From assembly GCF_023921125.1 (NCBI RefSeq), contig NZ_CP099466.1, positions 124,001-188,000 of the forward strand: a DNA stretch of 64,000 nt, in the 5' to 3' direction. Position numbers and translations under genes: made by a program. The notes below the pieces were generated by a model, which had not been told where the DNA came from, did no database searches, and saw only the letters and a program-made list of their open reading frames with translations. Positions 48,380 through 56,113 of the stretch are shown one piece after another (position 1 is the stretch's first letter; each line of letters opens with the position of its first letter). The stretch is from Arthrobacter caoxuetaonis. Lineage in GTDB: Bacteria > Actinomycetota > Actinomycetes > Actinomycetales > Micrococcaceae.

Positions 48380-48925
48380 TCACGGACGGGAGTGAGGCCA
48401 GTCTGCAGGAAAGTCCCGGCTGTACCGGACTTCGAACACCGGAGGGGTGAACCGGGTGTCCTCGAGGACACCGCCGTCGTTCATCCAGCCGTGTCTATCA
48501 TAGAACTGCCGGGCCCTGCGGTTCTCCTTGGCCACCCAGAGGAAGGCACGCGAGCAGCCCAGTTCGGCCAGGCCGCGTTCCGCTTCCGTGAAGAGGGCAG
48601 AACCTGCTCCCCGGTTCCACCAGCCGGGGTGGACGTTGATGGCGCGGAGCTCTCCCGTGCCGGCGTCGTCCTCGGGCGCGGGATCGAAAGCGGCGAAACC
48701 GACCGGGCGGCCGGCAACAGCGGCGACCAGGTACGTGGTGCCCGAATCCGGTGTTCCGAGGTTGCGGCGCCATCCGTCAGCCACGCGTGCCACGTCCATT
48801 CCGTCGAGGTATTCATCGCTCATGATTCCCCGGTAGGCAGCACGCCATGCAGCAACGTGGAGCTCGGCGAGGAGCTCGGAATCCTGGTCGACCGCTTGGC
48901 GGATCGTGATGTCCGTCGTGTCCAT
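48380..48925 (-). CDS. GNAT-family N-acetyltransferase
   Basis: The protein has 181 residues. ITIRQAVDQDSELLAELHVAAWRAAYRGIMSDEYLDGM is the common GNAT start. ELRAINVHPGWWNRGAGSALFTEAERGLAELGCSRAFLWV holds the acetyl-CoA loop (R/Q-x-x-G-x-G/A form, NRGAGS). ARQFYDRHGW is the C-terminal strand. Target unknown. ATG 48925 is chosen by homology; the longer frame to 49054 runs into the VOC gene. Ribosome site weak. Confidence 0.88.
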   Translation of the reverse strand: MDTTDITIRQAVDQDSELLAELHVAAWRAAYRGIMSDEYLDGMDVARVADGWRRNLGTPDSGTTYLVAAVAGRPVGFAAFDPAPEDDAGTGELRAINVHPGWWNRGAGSALFTEAERGLAELGCSRAFLWVAKENRRARQFYDRHGWMNDGGVLEDTRFTPPVFEVRYSRDFPADWPHSRP

Positions 48926-48944
48926 ACCAGGGCTATCCACGCTC

Positions 48945-49307
48945 CTAGTCCCTGGCCGAGAGGATGCAGAACTCGTTGCCTTCGGGGTCTGCCAGGACAA
49001 CCCAGGGAACATCCGGGCCCTGCCCGACGTCGGCGCGGACAGCGCCGAGGGCAAGCATCCGGTCCACTTCCTCTTGCTGGGTGCAGCCTTCGGGAACCAG
49101 ATCGATGTGCAGGCGGAGCTTCGCGGTCTTCGCGTCCGGAACGGGAATGATGTCGATTGGCGGTCCCAGCACGCCGTCTTCGGGCATCAGGCCGAGCCCG
49201 CCGTCGAATTCTTCGGCAATCCGGTACCCGAGGGCCTGGGTCCAGAACTTGGCCTGGCTCTCCACGTCGACGGCATCAAGGGCAAGGGAGGAAAATCTGC
49301 TGCTCAC
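48945..49307 (-). CDS. VOC-family (glyoxalase-fold) protein
   Basis: The protein has 120 residues. SRFSSLALDAVDVESQAKFWTQALGYRIAEEFDGG, KLRLHIDLVP (metal-position His), and DVPWVVLADPEGNEFCIL are the paired beta-alpha-beta-beta-beta motifs of the VOC family. Such small single-domain proteins may bind drugs (bleomycin-type resistance) or act on small metabolites. 19 bases upstream of the GNAT gene on the same strand, so the two may be co-transcribed. Confidence 0.9.
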   Translation of the reverse strand: MSSRFSSLALDAVDVESQAKFWTQALGYRIAEEFDGGLGLMPEDGVLGPPIDIIPVPDAKTAKLRLHIDLVPEGCTQQEEVDRMLALGAVRADVGQGPDVPWVVLADPEGNEFCILSARD

Positions 49308-49410
49308 GGAAGACTCCTTCGGCTCGGGCGGGGTCGCTACGAACCTAGCAGCGGATTACGCAATGGAACACCCCTGGCCGCGGGGACTGATCGGGGCATC
49401 TGCCGGCAAC

Positions 49411-50406
49411 CTACCAGCGGTTCCGGGCCTCTTCGATCCAGCCCTGGAGGCCGTCGAGCCGGTGGCGCGTTCCGTCCGGGGCCACGGCCCAGCCTGACCA
49501 GGAGCCAAACGCCTGCCAGGTCTTCGCGGCCACGAGGACGGCGTTCGTTGCCGCCAGGCGCCGGTGGAACGGCGTCAGCGTGGCGTCGATCCAGTCCCCG
49601 CGCACCTGCCAGGGAGCCAGCGGATCCGCCAGGTCGTAGCTGAACTCCAGTTCGCCGTCGTAATGGTGGAGCACCCCGTCCACGATCAGCGCGTTTTCGG
49701 TAGCCGGAGTTCCGGCGGTCCACAGGCCGCCGACCTGCAGGCCCAGCCGCGTGCCGTCCACGGTCCCGAACCCGGCAGCCCAGTTCCAGCGTTTGGAATA
49801 CGGCCAGCGGCCGCGGCCGCGGTCCAGTACCGCAAAGGACTCCGGCCCGCCGACGGAATACTCCTGCCCGTCCACCGTCACGGTCCCGCTGACCGCCCGA
49901 GCCACGTCCTTCAGCGTGTACTGGTACCGCGTATCCGACCACGGCACCACCACGCCAAGCACGTCCCCGCCCAGCGGAGCATAGAGTTCGACGGCGACAC
50001 GCTCCGCTTCGGCGCGCAGGTGCGTGCCGCCGGCGTCGTCATGGAACCGCAGGTGCAGCCCGCCCATGGAGCCCACGGCTGTAAGGGGCGGCAGCGTGTC
50101 CGGCAGGAGGGCTGCCGAGCCGGCAGGCAGGGCCAGCGGGTCGCAGCGGATTTCCTTGCCGGTGGCGCGTTCCAGGACGTACAGCTGAAGCGTTGCGGCG
50201 TAGTCCAGGTGCGCGATCGTCATGCCGACGACCAGCTCCGGGGTCACGACGCCCCAGTACTCCCACCGCTTGCTCCGCCAGCCGTGCCGCAGGCCGGACG
50301 GCAGGTGCCCGAAGGCGTGCAGCGGACTGCGTGTGTAGCCTGTCGCCGCGGGGTTGAGCTTCCCGCTGGGCAGGGCAAGCTGCACGGGTTCCTTGATTTC
50401 GTCCAT
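49411..50406 (-). CDS. DUF2804 domain protein
   Basis: The protein has 331 residues. Regular alternation of strands (WEYWGVVTPELVVGMTIAHLDYAATLQLYVLERATG; RGRWPYSKRWNWAAGFG; GDWIDATLTPFHRR) matches the DUF2804 family, which is related to lipocalin-like/hydroxyneurosporene dehydrogenase folds. KRWNWAAGFG is highly conserved there. No function established. It is read with the upstream gene 50418-51080, 11 bases apart. Confidence 0.88.
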   Translation of the reverse strand: MDEIKEPVQLALPSGKLNPAATGYTRSPLHAFGHLPSGLRHGWRSKRWEYWGVVTPELVVGMTIAHLDYAATLQLYVLERATGKEIRCDPLALPAGSAALLPDTLPPLTAVGSMGGLHLRFHDDAGGTHLRAEAERVAVELYAPLGGDVLGVVVPWSDTRYQYTLKDVARAVSGTVTVDGQEYSVGGPESFAVLDRGRGRWPYSKRWNWAAGFGTVDGTRLGLQVGGLWTAGTPATENALIVDGVLHHYDGELEFSYDLADPLAPWQVRGDWIDATLTPFHRRLAATNAVLVAAKTWQAFGSWSGWAVAPDGTRHRLDGLQGWIEEARNRW

Positions 50407-50417
50407 GGCGCCACAGT

Positions 50418-51080
50418 CTAGGCCGCTTGGGCGAAGTCATCCTGTACCGCCGCGGTCTTCGCGGCGGTGTTCCTGACGGTGTTCCTGACGGAGTTCCCGG
50501 GGGTGGACTTACTGGGCGCAGACTTACGTCTGGCCTTTTTGCAGATCGGCGACTTGGTGGATGGCCGCGCGGCACTCCGGGGACCTGCCGGGGCCGGGGC
50601 CGGGGCTGTGGCCGAGCGGGCGGGCCTGCCGGTTGCCCCCTCGGGGAAGAGCGCCGCACGAATCTCGGCCCGGGCGAACTCCGCCGCGGCGAGGAAATCC
50701 CGGGCAGCTGCGGCGTCCCGCTTCTCTGCAGCCCGGCGGGCGGCCCGTAACCGCAGTGCTCTGAAGGCCAGCCAGCCCACGACAGCCAGGCAGGTCCCTG
50801 TGCCGTAAAGCAGCACCGCTGCCAGGACCAAAGACGTGGTTCCGCCGGAGAAGAAGCCGAGGCCCAGCAGGGCGGCAGCTACCCAGAGAACGCTCAACCA
50901 GCAGGTCGCGTCCAGGACAGGGGAGGGAGGGGAGCCGGCAACCCGGCTGGGGAGGGACAGGAGCCGGGCGGCGCCGGGATGGCGCCGCCGGAAGTCTGCG
51001 GGGAGGGACACGTTGACCTGCTTCCAGACAAGTTTCGAATGAAAGACGGCGGGACGGAGTGATCCGCCCGGGGAAATCAT
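50418..51080 (-). CDS. Hypothetical membrane protein with basic repeat tail
   Basis: The protein has 220 residues. Helices at ~58-78 and ~83-107 (LSVLWVAAALLGLGFFSGGTTSLVLAAVLLYGTG) follow a soluble 50-residue start, and the second half is charged and Ala-rich with a Lys/Arg/Ser/Thr tail. NSVRNTVRNTAAKTAA near the end comes from a 12-bp repeat in the DNA (CCTGACGGTGTT twice). No recognised family. Transcribed toward the DUF2804 gene, away from the divergent hsp20. Confidence 0.65.
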   Translation of the reverse strand: MISPGGSLRPAVFHSKLVWKQVNVSLPADFRRRHPGAARLLSLPSRVAGSPPSPVLDATCWLSVLWVAAALLGLGFFSGGTTSLVLAAVLLYGTGTCLAVVGWLAFRALRLRAARRAAEKRDAAAARDFLAAAEFARAEIRAALFPEGATGRPARSATAPAPAPAGPRSAARPSTKSPICKKARRKSAPSKSTPGNSVRNTVRNTAAKTAAVQDDFAQAA

Positions 51081-51098
51081 AAGGGGCCCGAACTAAGA

Positions 51099-51125
51099 CT
51101 GGCACTCTCATGCTTCGAGTGCTAA
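51099..51125. promoter_or_regulatory. CIRCE-like element (HrcA operator)
   Basis: CTGGCACTC (51099-51107), 9-bp spacer, GAGTGCTAA (51117-51125). The right half is the perfect CIRCE half-site and the left matches the TTAGCACTC consensus at 7 of 9 positions; spacer length is exactly that of CIRCE. It sits ~100 bp upstream of hsp20. Confidence 0.8.
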
Positions 51126-51135
51126 TCTACTGCCG

Positions 51136-51162
51136 AAAGTTGAGCGAATCCAACTCAACTTT
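51136..51162. promoter_or_regulatory. HAIR-like element (HspR operator)
   Basis: AAAGTTGAG (51136-51144) and CTCAACTTT (51154-51162) are perfect inverted arms 9 bp apart. The inner TTGAG-N9-CTCAA has the spacing and bases of the HAIR consensus CTTGAGT-N7-ACTCAAG. It lies just downstream of the CIRCE-like element. Confidence 0.8.
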
Positions 51163-51224
51163 CCTCAAACAGCAGATCAGCCCGCTGAATGGAGCAGCGG
51201 AGGCGTGAAGGAGTTGATTGTGTG

Positions 51225-51674
51225 ATGGCTACCCGATTTGACCCGTTCCGTGAACTGGACCGTTTCGCCCAGACCCTGCGCAGCGAAACCCTGCGCGGGA
51301 TGCCGATGGACCTCTACCGGCAGGACGACCGGTATGTCCTCAGCGTCGACCTTCCCGGCATCGATCCGGGCTCCGTGGACATCGACGTCGACGGCCAGCT
51401 CCTGACGATCCGTGCCGAGCGCACCCTGCGCGGCGCCGATGGCGTGCAGTGGCTGACCCGTGAGCGCGAGGGCGGCTCCTTCCTGCGCCAGCTCAGCCTT
51501 GGCCAGGGTCTCGACACCGAAGGCATCACCGCCCACTACGAAAACGGTGTGCTCACTGTCCTGATCCCGGTCAGTGAAAAGGCCAAGCCGCGCCGTATCG
51601 AGGTGCAGTCCGGCTCCTCGGCATCGCTGGGCACCAGCGGCGAGCACCGCGAAGCCGAGGCGGTCAGCGCCTAG
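51225..51674 (+). CDS. Hsp20/alpha-crystallin small heat-shock protein
   Basis: The protein has 149 residues. The alpha-crystallin domain (~30-125) has MDLYRQDDRYVLSVDLPGIDPGSVDIDVDGQLLTIRAER and SFLRQLSLGQGLDTEGITAHYENGVLTVLIPVSEKAKPRRIEV, ending with the I-x-V-type C-terminal anchor. The N-terminal arm is FDPFRELDRFAQTL. It is an ATP-independent holdase for unfolding proteins. AAGGAG stands 10 bases before ATG 51225. CIRCE-like and HAIR-like operators upstream predict control by both HrcA and HspR. Confidence 0.95.
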   Translation: MATRFDPFRELDRFAQTLRSETLRGMPMDLYRQDDRYVLSVDLPGIDPGSVDIDVDGQLLTIRAERTLRGADGVQWLTREREGGSFLRQLSLGQGLDTEGITAHYENGVLTVLIPVSEKAKPRRIEVQSGSSASLGTSGEHREAEAVSA

Positions 51675-51690
51675 AGGCACCATGTCCATT

Positions 51691-51725
51691 CGGGGCGGCA
51701 GGCGGAGTTCCCGTCTGCCGCCCCG
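51691..51725 (+). terminator. Hairpin after hsp20
   Basis: CGGGGCGGCAGGCGG (51691-51705), loop AGTTC, and a complement with one G-T pair (51711-51725). No T-run follows, so its termination strength is uncertain. Confidence 0.6.
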
Positions 51726-51764
51726 ATCCGTGTCCGGGCACTGACGCGCGGGCACCGGGCCGCG

Positions 51765-51770
51765 TAGCGT
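51765..51770 (+). promoter_or_regulatory. -10 box (TAGCGT) for a leaderless dehydrogenase gene
   Basis: CTGACG (51741-51746) and TAGCGT are 18 bp apart, and the -10 ends 6 bases before ATG 51777. No ribosome site precedes the ATG, as expected for a leaderless mRNA. Confidence 0.6.
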
Positions 51771-51776
51771 GGGCAC

Positions 51777-52895
51777 ATGACTACCCAGGCGCGTGCCGCG
51801 ATCCTGCGCGGCGTCCATGAACAGTTTGAAATCACCGACGTCGTTCTTGACGACCCCCGTCCTGACGAGGTGGTGGTCCGGATGGTCGCAGCAGGCGTCT
51901 GCGGAACCGACCTCGGTGTCCAGGCCGGCCACATTCCGTTCCCGCTGCCCGGCATCCTGGGCCATGAAGGAGCCGGCGTCGTCGAGGAGGTGGGCAGTGC
52001 CGTGACCTCCGTGGTTCCCGGCGACCACGTCCTGCTCAGCTTCACCAGCTGCGGCACCTGCCGGAACTGCCGCAGCGGCCATCCCGCCTACTGTGTGGAC
52101 TTCCTGGACCTCAACCTCCTGGGCGGCTCGCGCATGGACGGCAGTGCCACCATCACCAAGGAGGGTAAGGGAGTCCACGGACATTTCTTCGCCCAGTCCT
52201 CCTTCGCGAACCTGGTCCTCGCGGATGAGCGCGGCGTCACGAAGGTGGATCCTGACGCAGACCTGACCCTGCTCGCGCCGCTGGGCTGCGGAATCCAGAC
52301 CGGAGCCGGTGCGGTCCTGAACGTGCTGCGCCCCGAGCCGGGTTCCACCCTGGCGGTCTTCGGGGCCGGTCCCGTGGGTCTCTCCGCCGTGATGGCTGCG
52401 GCCCTCAGTGGCTCGACCCGGATCGTGGTCATGGACCTGGTGGACTCGCGGCTGGAGCTGGCCCGGCAACTCGGAGCGACCGACGTCGTCAATTCCGGCA
52501 GCACCGATGCGCTGCAGGCGCTTTTGGAACTCACGGACGGCGCGGGTGTCACGCACGCACTGGAGACAACGGGAAGCACCCACGTCGCGGCGGCTGCAGC
52601 GGACTCCCTGGCTCCGCTGGGCAAGCTCGGCCTGATTGGCGCACCCGCCTCCGGATCAACCGTGGAGCTGGACGTGAACTTCCTGCTCAACGGGCGCCAG
52701 GTGCTCGGCATTACGGAAGGGGACTCCACTCCGCAGCTGTTCCTGCCCGCGCTGGTGGACCTGGTGCAGCAGGGACGGTTCCCGCTGCAGAAGCTGGTGA
52801 CCCCCTACCGTTTCAATGAAATCAACGATGCCGCCGCCGCCGCGAAGGCCGGAGAGGTGCTGAAACCTGTGCTCCACTTCGAGGACCTGCACTAG
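51777..52895 (+). CDS. Zinc-dependent alcohol dehydrogenase (class III-like MDR)
   Basis: The protein has 372 residues. CGTDLGVQAGHIPFPLPGILGHEGAGVVEEVGSAV has the catalytic-zinc Cys and His-Glu; CGTCRNCRSGHPAYC the structural-zinc Cys residues; FGAGPVGLSAVMAAALSGSTRIVVMDLVDSRLELA the NAD-binding fold with Asp specific for NAD. Family members include aryl-alcohol and mycothiol/formaldehyde dehydrogenases; substrate here unknown. Its stop codon TAG forms part of the next gene's -10 box (TAGGCT, 52893-52898). Confidence 0.9.
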   Translation: MTTQARAAILRGVHEQFEITDVVLDDPRPDEVVVRMVAAGVCGTDLGVQAGHIPFPLPGILGHEGAGVVEEVGSAVTSVVPGDHVLLSFTSCGTCRNCRSGHPAYCVDFLDLNLLGGSRMDGSATITKEGKGVHGHFFAQSSFANLVLADERGVTKVDPDADLTLLAPLGCGIQTGAGAVLNVLRPEPGSTLAVFGAGPVGLSAVMAAALSGSTRIVVMDLVDSRLELARQLGATDVVNSGSTDALQALLELTDGAGVTHALETTGSTHVAAAAADSLAPLGKLGLIGAPASGSTVELDVNFLLNGRQVLGITEGDSTPQLFLPALVDLVQQGRFPLQKLVTPYRFNEINDAAAAAKAGEVLKPVLHFEDLH

Positions 52896-52934
52896 GCTGG
52901 AGAAAAATCCGGTCCCGAGCAAGGCGGTCATCCG

Positions 52935-53738
52935 ATGTTGGTCAGCGTAGGTCAGTTCAGCCCCGGCGGAGACGTCGAGGAAAACCTTGCGGCGATGCGC
53001 TCGCTGGCTGAGAAGGCAAAAGCCGAAGGGTCCGAGCTGATCGTCTTCCCCGAAGAGTCCATGTTCAGCATCGGCAAGGTCGAGGGGACCCTCGCATCAG
53101 CGGTCGACGCCGGCTGGACCAGGTTCGTCCAGCAGCTCTCGCTGATTGCCGCGGAACTGCGTATCGCCGTCGTCGCCGGCGGGTATGAATCCTCAGGGGA
53201 AGAACGGCCCTACAACACCCTGGTCGCCATCGATAACGACGGCAGGATTGCCGCGACGTACCGCAAGCTGCACCTGTACGACGCTTTCAGCTACCAGGAA
53301 TCAACCCGGATCAAGGCCGGGGACCGCGGCATCCAGGTGGTGGAGATCGGCGGCCTGCGGGTGGGGCTCATGACCTGTTACGACCTGCGGTTCCCCGAGC
53401 TGGCCCGCGCCCTGGCCGTCCAGGGAGCGGACCTCCTTGCCGTGCCTGCCGCCTGGTTCAAAGGTGAGCACAAAGTGGACCACTGGGAGACGCTGCTGAA
53501 GGCCCGGGCCATCGAGAACACCGTGTGGGTGGCAGCTGCCGGCACCTCGAGCTCCCACACGATTGGCCACTCCGTGGTGCTTGATCCCCTGGGCATCCCG
53601 CAGGTCTTCCTCGGTGAGGAGCCGTCCGGCGTTGTTACTGCCAACGTCGTGCGCAGCCGCATTGACGAGGTCCGGGAATTCCTTCCGGTGCTGCAAAACC
53701 GCCGGTTTGCCGCCAATGAGCAGATTCTGGAGGGCTAG
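52935..53738 (+). CDS. Nitrilase-family carbon-nitrogen hydrolase
   Basis: The protein has 267 residues. The catalytic triad is E in LIVFPEESMFSIG, K in TYRKLHLYDAFSYQES and C in GLMTCYDLRFPELARALAVQGADLLAVPAAW. This order and spacing match the deaminated-glutathione/omega-amidase branch (class 10 nitrilases). It hydrolyses a small amide in the cytosol. The TAGGCT box (52893-52898) overlaps the stop of the dehydrogenase gene, suggesting its own promoter. It converges with the permease, overlapping by 4 bases. Confidence 0.9.
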   Translation: MLVSVGQFSPGGDVEENLAAMRSLAEKAKAEGSELIVFPEESMFSIGKVEGTLASAVDAGWTRFVQQLSLIAAELRIAVVAGGYESSGEERPYNTLVAIDNDGRIAATYRKLHLYDAFSYQESTRIKAGDRGIQVVEIGGLRVGLMTCYDLRFPELARALAVQGADLLAVPAAWFKGEHKVDHWETLLKARAIENTVWVAAAGTSSSHTIGHSVVLDPLGIPQVFLGEEPSGVVTANVVRSRIDEVREFLPVLQNRRFAANEQILEG

Positions 53739-55150
53739 CGCGCGTTTGGTTCCGGCAGTTCGATCGGCTGCCGCCCCGGGCCCTTAACGAGGTACCGGTA
53801 AGCGGCGAGCATCAGCAGCAGCCACACCCCGCCGACGGCCAGGGCTGTCCGGCCGGGTCCGGTGAAGGCCAGAATGACGGTCACCACGCCCATGAAGGCC
53901 AGCGCGGCATAGTTCAGCACCGGCCATCCCGGGAACGCAAAGCCGGCCGATGGCGTCCCCTCCCGGCGCATTTCCAGTCTCATGCGGTGGTGGCTGAGCA
54001 GGATGGAAGACCAGGTGAAGAGCGTCGCAAACGTGGCAATCGAGGCCACCACCAGGAACAGCTGGTCCGGGATCCACAGATACAGCCCCAGCCCCGCGAC
54101 CAGGCTGGCCATGAGGATGCCTACCGGCCAGACGGGCACACCAAAGCGGGACACCCGGGTGAAGCTGTTCGGGGCGTGGCCCTGTTCGGCGAGCCCGTAC
54201 ATGGTGCGGGCGGCGGCGTAGAAGATCGAGTTCATCGCCGACAGTGCGGCCGTCAGGACCACGGCGTTGATGAGGTGTTCAGCGAACGGAATGCCCAGGC
54301 CCGCGAAAACCTGCACGAAGGGGCTGCCCTCGGAACCGATCCGGTCCCAGGGCAGGAGGCAGAGCATGACGCCCAGGGAGAGGATGTAGAAGAGCAGGAT
54401 CCTCACCGGTACGGTGTTGACCGCTTTGGGGATGGCCCGCTGCGGGTCCCCGGTTTCGCCGGCGGTCACCCCAAGTGTCTCGATACCGCCGAAGGAGAAC
54501 ACCACGATTCCCAGGCTCATGACGACTCCCCACACTCCAAAGGGTGCGAAACCTCCGTGGTCCACCAAATGGTGCACGCCCGGTTCGTAGCCGCCGGTGC
54601 TGATGCCGAAGACGATCAGGTACAGGCCGCCGGCCACCATCGCGATGATGGTGGAGACCTTGATCAGGGTGAACCAGAACTCCAGTTCCCCGAAGACACT
54701 CACGCGCATCAGGTTCAACCCGCCGATCACCAGCATCGCGGCGACCATCCACAGCCAGCCGGGGGTGTCCGGGAACCACAAACCCATGTACATGCTCACG
54801 GCGGTCATGTCGGCGATGGCAACAATGATCATCTCGAAGGCGAACGTCCAGCCCGTGAGGAAACCCATGCGGGGGCCAAGGTAGCGGCCGGCGTACTGCG
54901 AAAACGAGCCGGCGACGGGATGGCGTACGGCCATTTCTCCCAGTGCCCGCATGACCAGGAACACCGCGCAGCCGGCAATGAGATACGCGATCAGCACGGC
55001 TGGTCCCGCCGCTTGGATGGTTTGGGACGAGCCGTAGAACAGCCCGGTGCCAATGGCGGAACCAAGCGCAATGAAACGGATGTGCCTTACGGACAGGCTG
55101 CGTTGGAGCCCGGTGTCGCTGCGGCGGTCAAGGGGGGTGGTGAGGGGCAT
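53735..55150 (-). CDS. Amino acid permease, AAT type (GABA/Asn/Phe-like)
   Basis: The protein has 471 residues with 12 helices. LQRSLSVRHIRFIALGSAIGTGLFYGSSQTIQAAGPAVLIAYLIAG is the classical start of APC/AAT permeases, and GETGDPQRAIPKAVNTVPVRILLFYILSLGVML the middle loop. It imports an amino acid with protons; ligand unknown. ATG 55150 has GGAAG 4-5 bases upstream; the longer frame to 55246 is rejected. Ends overlapping the nitrilase gene. Confidence 0.92.
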   Translation of the reverse strand: MPLTTPLDRRSDTGLQRSLSVRHIRFIALGSAIGTGLFYGSSQTIQAAGPAVLIAYLIAGCAVFLVMRALGEMAVRHPVAGSFSQYAGRYLGPRMGFLTGWTFAFEMIIVAIADMTAVSMYMGLWFPDTPGWLWMVAAMLVIGGLNLMRVSVFGELEFWFTLIKVSTIIAMVAGGLYLIVFGISTGGYEPGVHHLVDHGGFAPFGVWGVVMSLGIVVFSFGGIETLGVTAGETGDPQRAIPKAVNTVPVRILLFYILSLGVMLCLLPWDRIGSEGSPFVQVFAGLGIPFAEHLINAVVLTAALSAMNSIFYAAARTMYGLAEQGHAPNSFTRVSRFGVPVWPVGILMASLVAGLGLYLWIPDQLFLVVASIATFATLFTWSSILLSHHRMRLEMRREGTPSAGFAFPGWPVLNYAALAFMGVVTVILAFTGPGRTALAVGGVWLLLMLAAYRYLVKGPGRQPIELPEPNAR

Positions 55151-55564
55151 GGTCTTCCTGTGCCGGGGCACTCGGCCGCCGGGGTTGCTGGTCCGGTGCG
55201 GGGCTTGGAGGCTTGTTGATCCCGCTTGCCGCGCGGCGCGCACCAACGGGGGCGGGCGCCGCTCAAGTCTCCCACATTCACCGGCGCCGCCGCCTCTCCG
55301 GAGACCTCTCCGGACCGTCCCGCAGGGGCCGAACGGCCGGCGGCGTGCAGGTCCGGACCGAAGTGAAAAGCGGCCCGGAACGGAAGGGAAATGTTTTTTC
55401 GCAACCGCGTAACTTTTCCCGGTCTACGGACGATTACCTCTGTGTAATGGCCGCGCCGGGGTTTATCCCCCCAAAAAGCTTCGGCGCGGCCATTTCCCTG
55501 CAGGATCAGCCTGGGCGGGGTACGATTTGGTTCGCCCCAACGTTCTGGATCGAAGGACCCCGCC
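55151..55564. other. Divergent region permease / ECF sigma factor
   Basis: 414 bases with no credible gene. The clear element is a hairpin at 55446-55494: perfect 13-bp arms AATGGCCGCGCCG and its complement, a 23-nt loop in which GGGG-TTTAT-CCCC can pair again. It stands 70 bases before the sigma-factor start. AAGGA precedes the TTG start. A GC-poor patch CGCGTAACTTTTCCC (near 55403-55420) may be part of a promoter, but no standard -10/-35 pair is evident on either strand. Confidence 0.6.
55446..55494. promoter_or_regulatory. Hairpin in the leader of the sigma-factor operon
   Basis: Perfect 13-bp inverted repeat, arms AATGGCCGCGCCG (55446-55458) and CGGCGCGGCCATT (55482-55494), with inner GGGG/CCCC pairing. 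No T-run. It may be an operator or a leader structure in the sigma mRNA. Confidence 0.6.
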
Positions 55565-56113
55565 TTGGCTGACCCGCTCACAGAGCAGATGGTCGCTGAG
55601 GCGCGTGCAAACAGCCCCGCGGCGCTCCGGGCCGTATACGAGTCCCTGGCGCCGGCCGTCCTTGGCTACCTGAAGTCCAAGGGCTGTGACGATCCTGAAG
55701 CCCTGGCACAAGAGGTCTTCCTGACGGTATTCGGCAAGCTATCGACAATCACCGGCGGAGCCGCAGGTCTGCGAACCTTCACCTTTTCCGTTGCCCACGC
55801 CCGGATGGTCGATGACCAGCGGCGGCGTGAGCGCCAGCCCGCCCCCGCCCCCTATGACCCGCTGGCGGATATCCGGTATTCGGAATCGGCTGAGGACACC
55901 GTGATGGGGAGTTCCCACATGGTTGCCCCCCTGCTGGAAGGGCTCACGGACCAGCAGCGCGAGGTGATTCTCCTGCGCGTCGTCGCGGATCTCTCCTTGG
56001 AGGAAGCAGCGCAAATCATGGGGAAGACGGAAAACTCCGTCAAACAACTTCAAAGAAGGGCACTGGCGGCCCTCAAGGAACGCTTCGCAGGAAAGGAGGC
56101 AGCGGAACTATGA
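55565..56113 (+). CDS. ECF-type RNA polymerase sigma factor
   Basis: The protein has 182 residues. Region 2 (~15-85) has SPAALRAVYESLAPAVLGYLKSKGCDDPEALAQEVFLTVFGKLSTI, then RTFTFSVAHARMVDDQRRRER; region 4 (~120-175) has LTDQQREVILLRVVADLSLEEAAQIMGKTENSVKQLQRRALAALKE. It would direct polymerase to a small regulon. TTG 55565 is the start, with AAGGA 8 bases upstream. The stop overlaps the ATG of a membrane protein (56110-56113) that is presumably its anti-sigma factor. Confidence 0.92.
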   Translation: MADPLTEQMVAEARANSPAALRAVYESLAPAVLGYLKSKGCDDPEALAQEVFLTVFGKLSTITGGAAGLRTFTFSVAHARMVDDQRRRERQPAPAPYDPLADIRYSESAEDTVMGSSHMVAPLLEGLTDQQREVILLRVVADLSLEEAAQIMGKTENSVKQLQRRALAALKERFAGKEAAEL

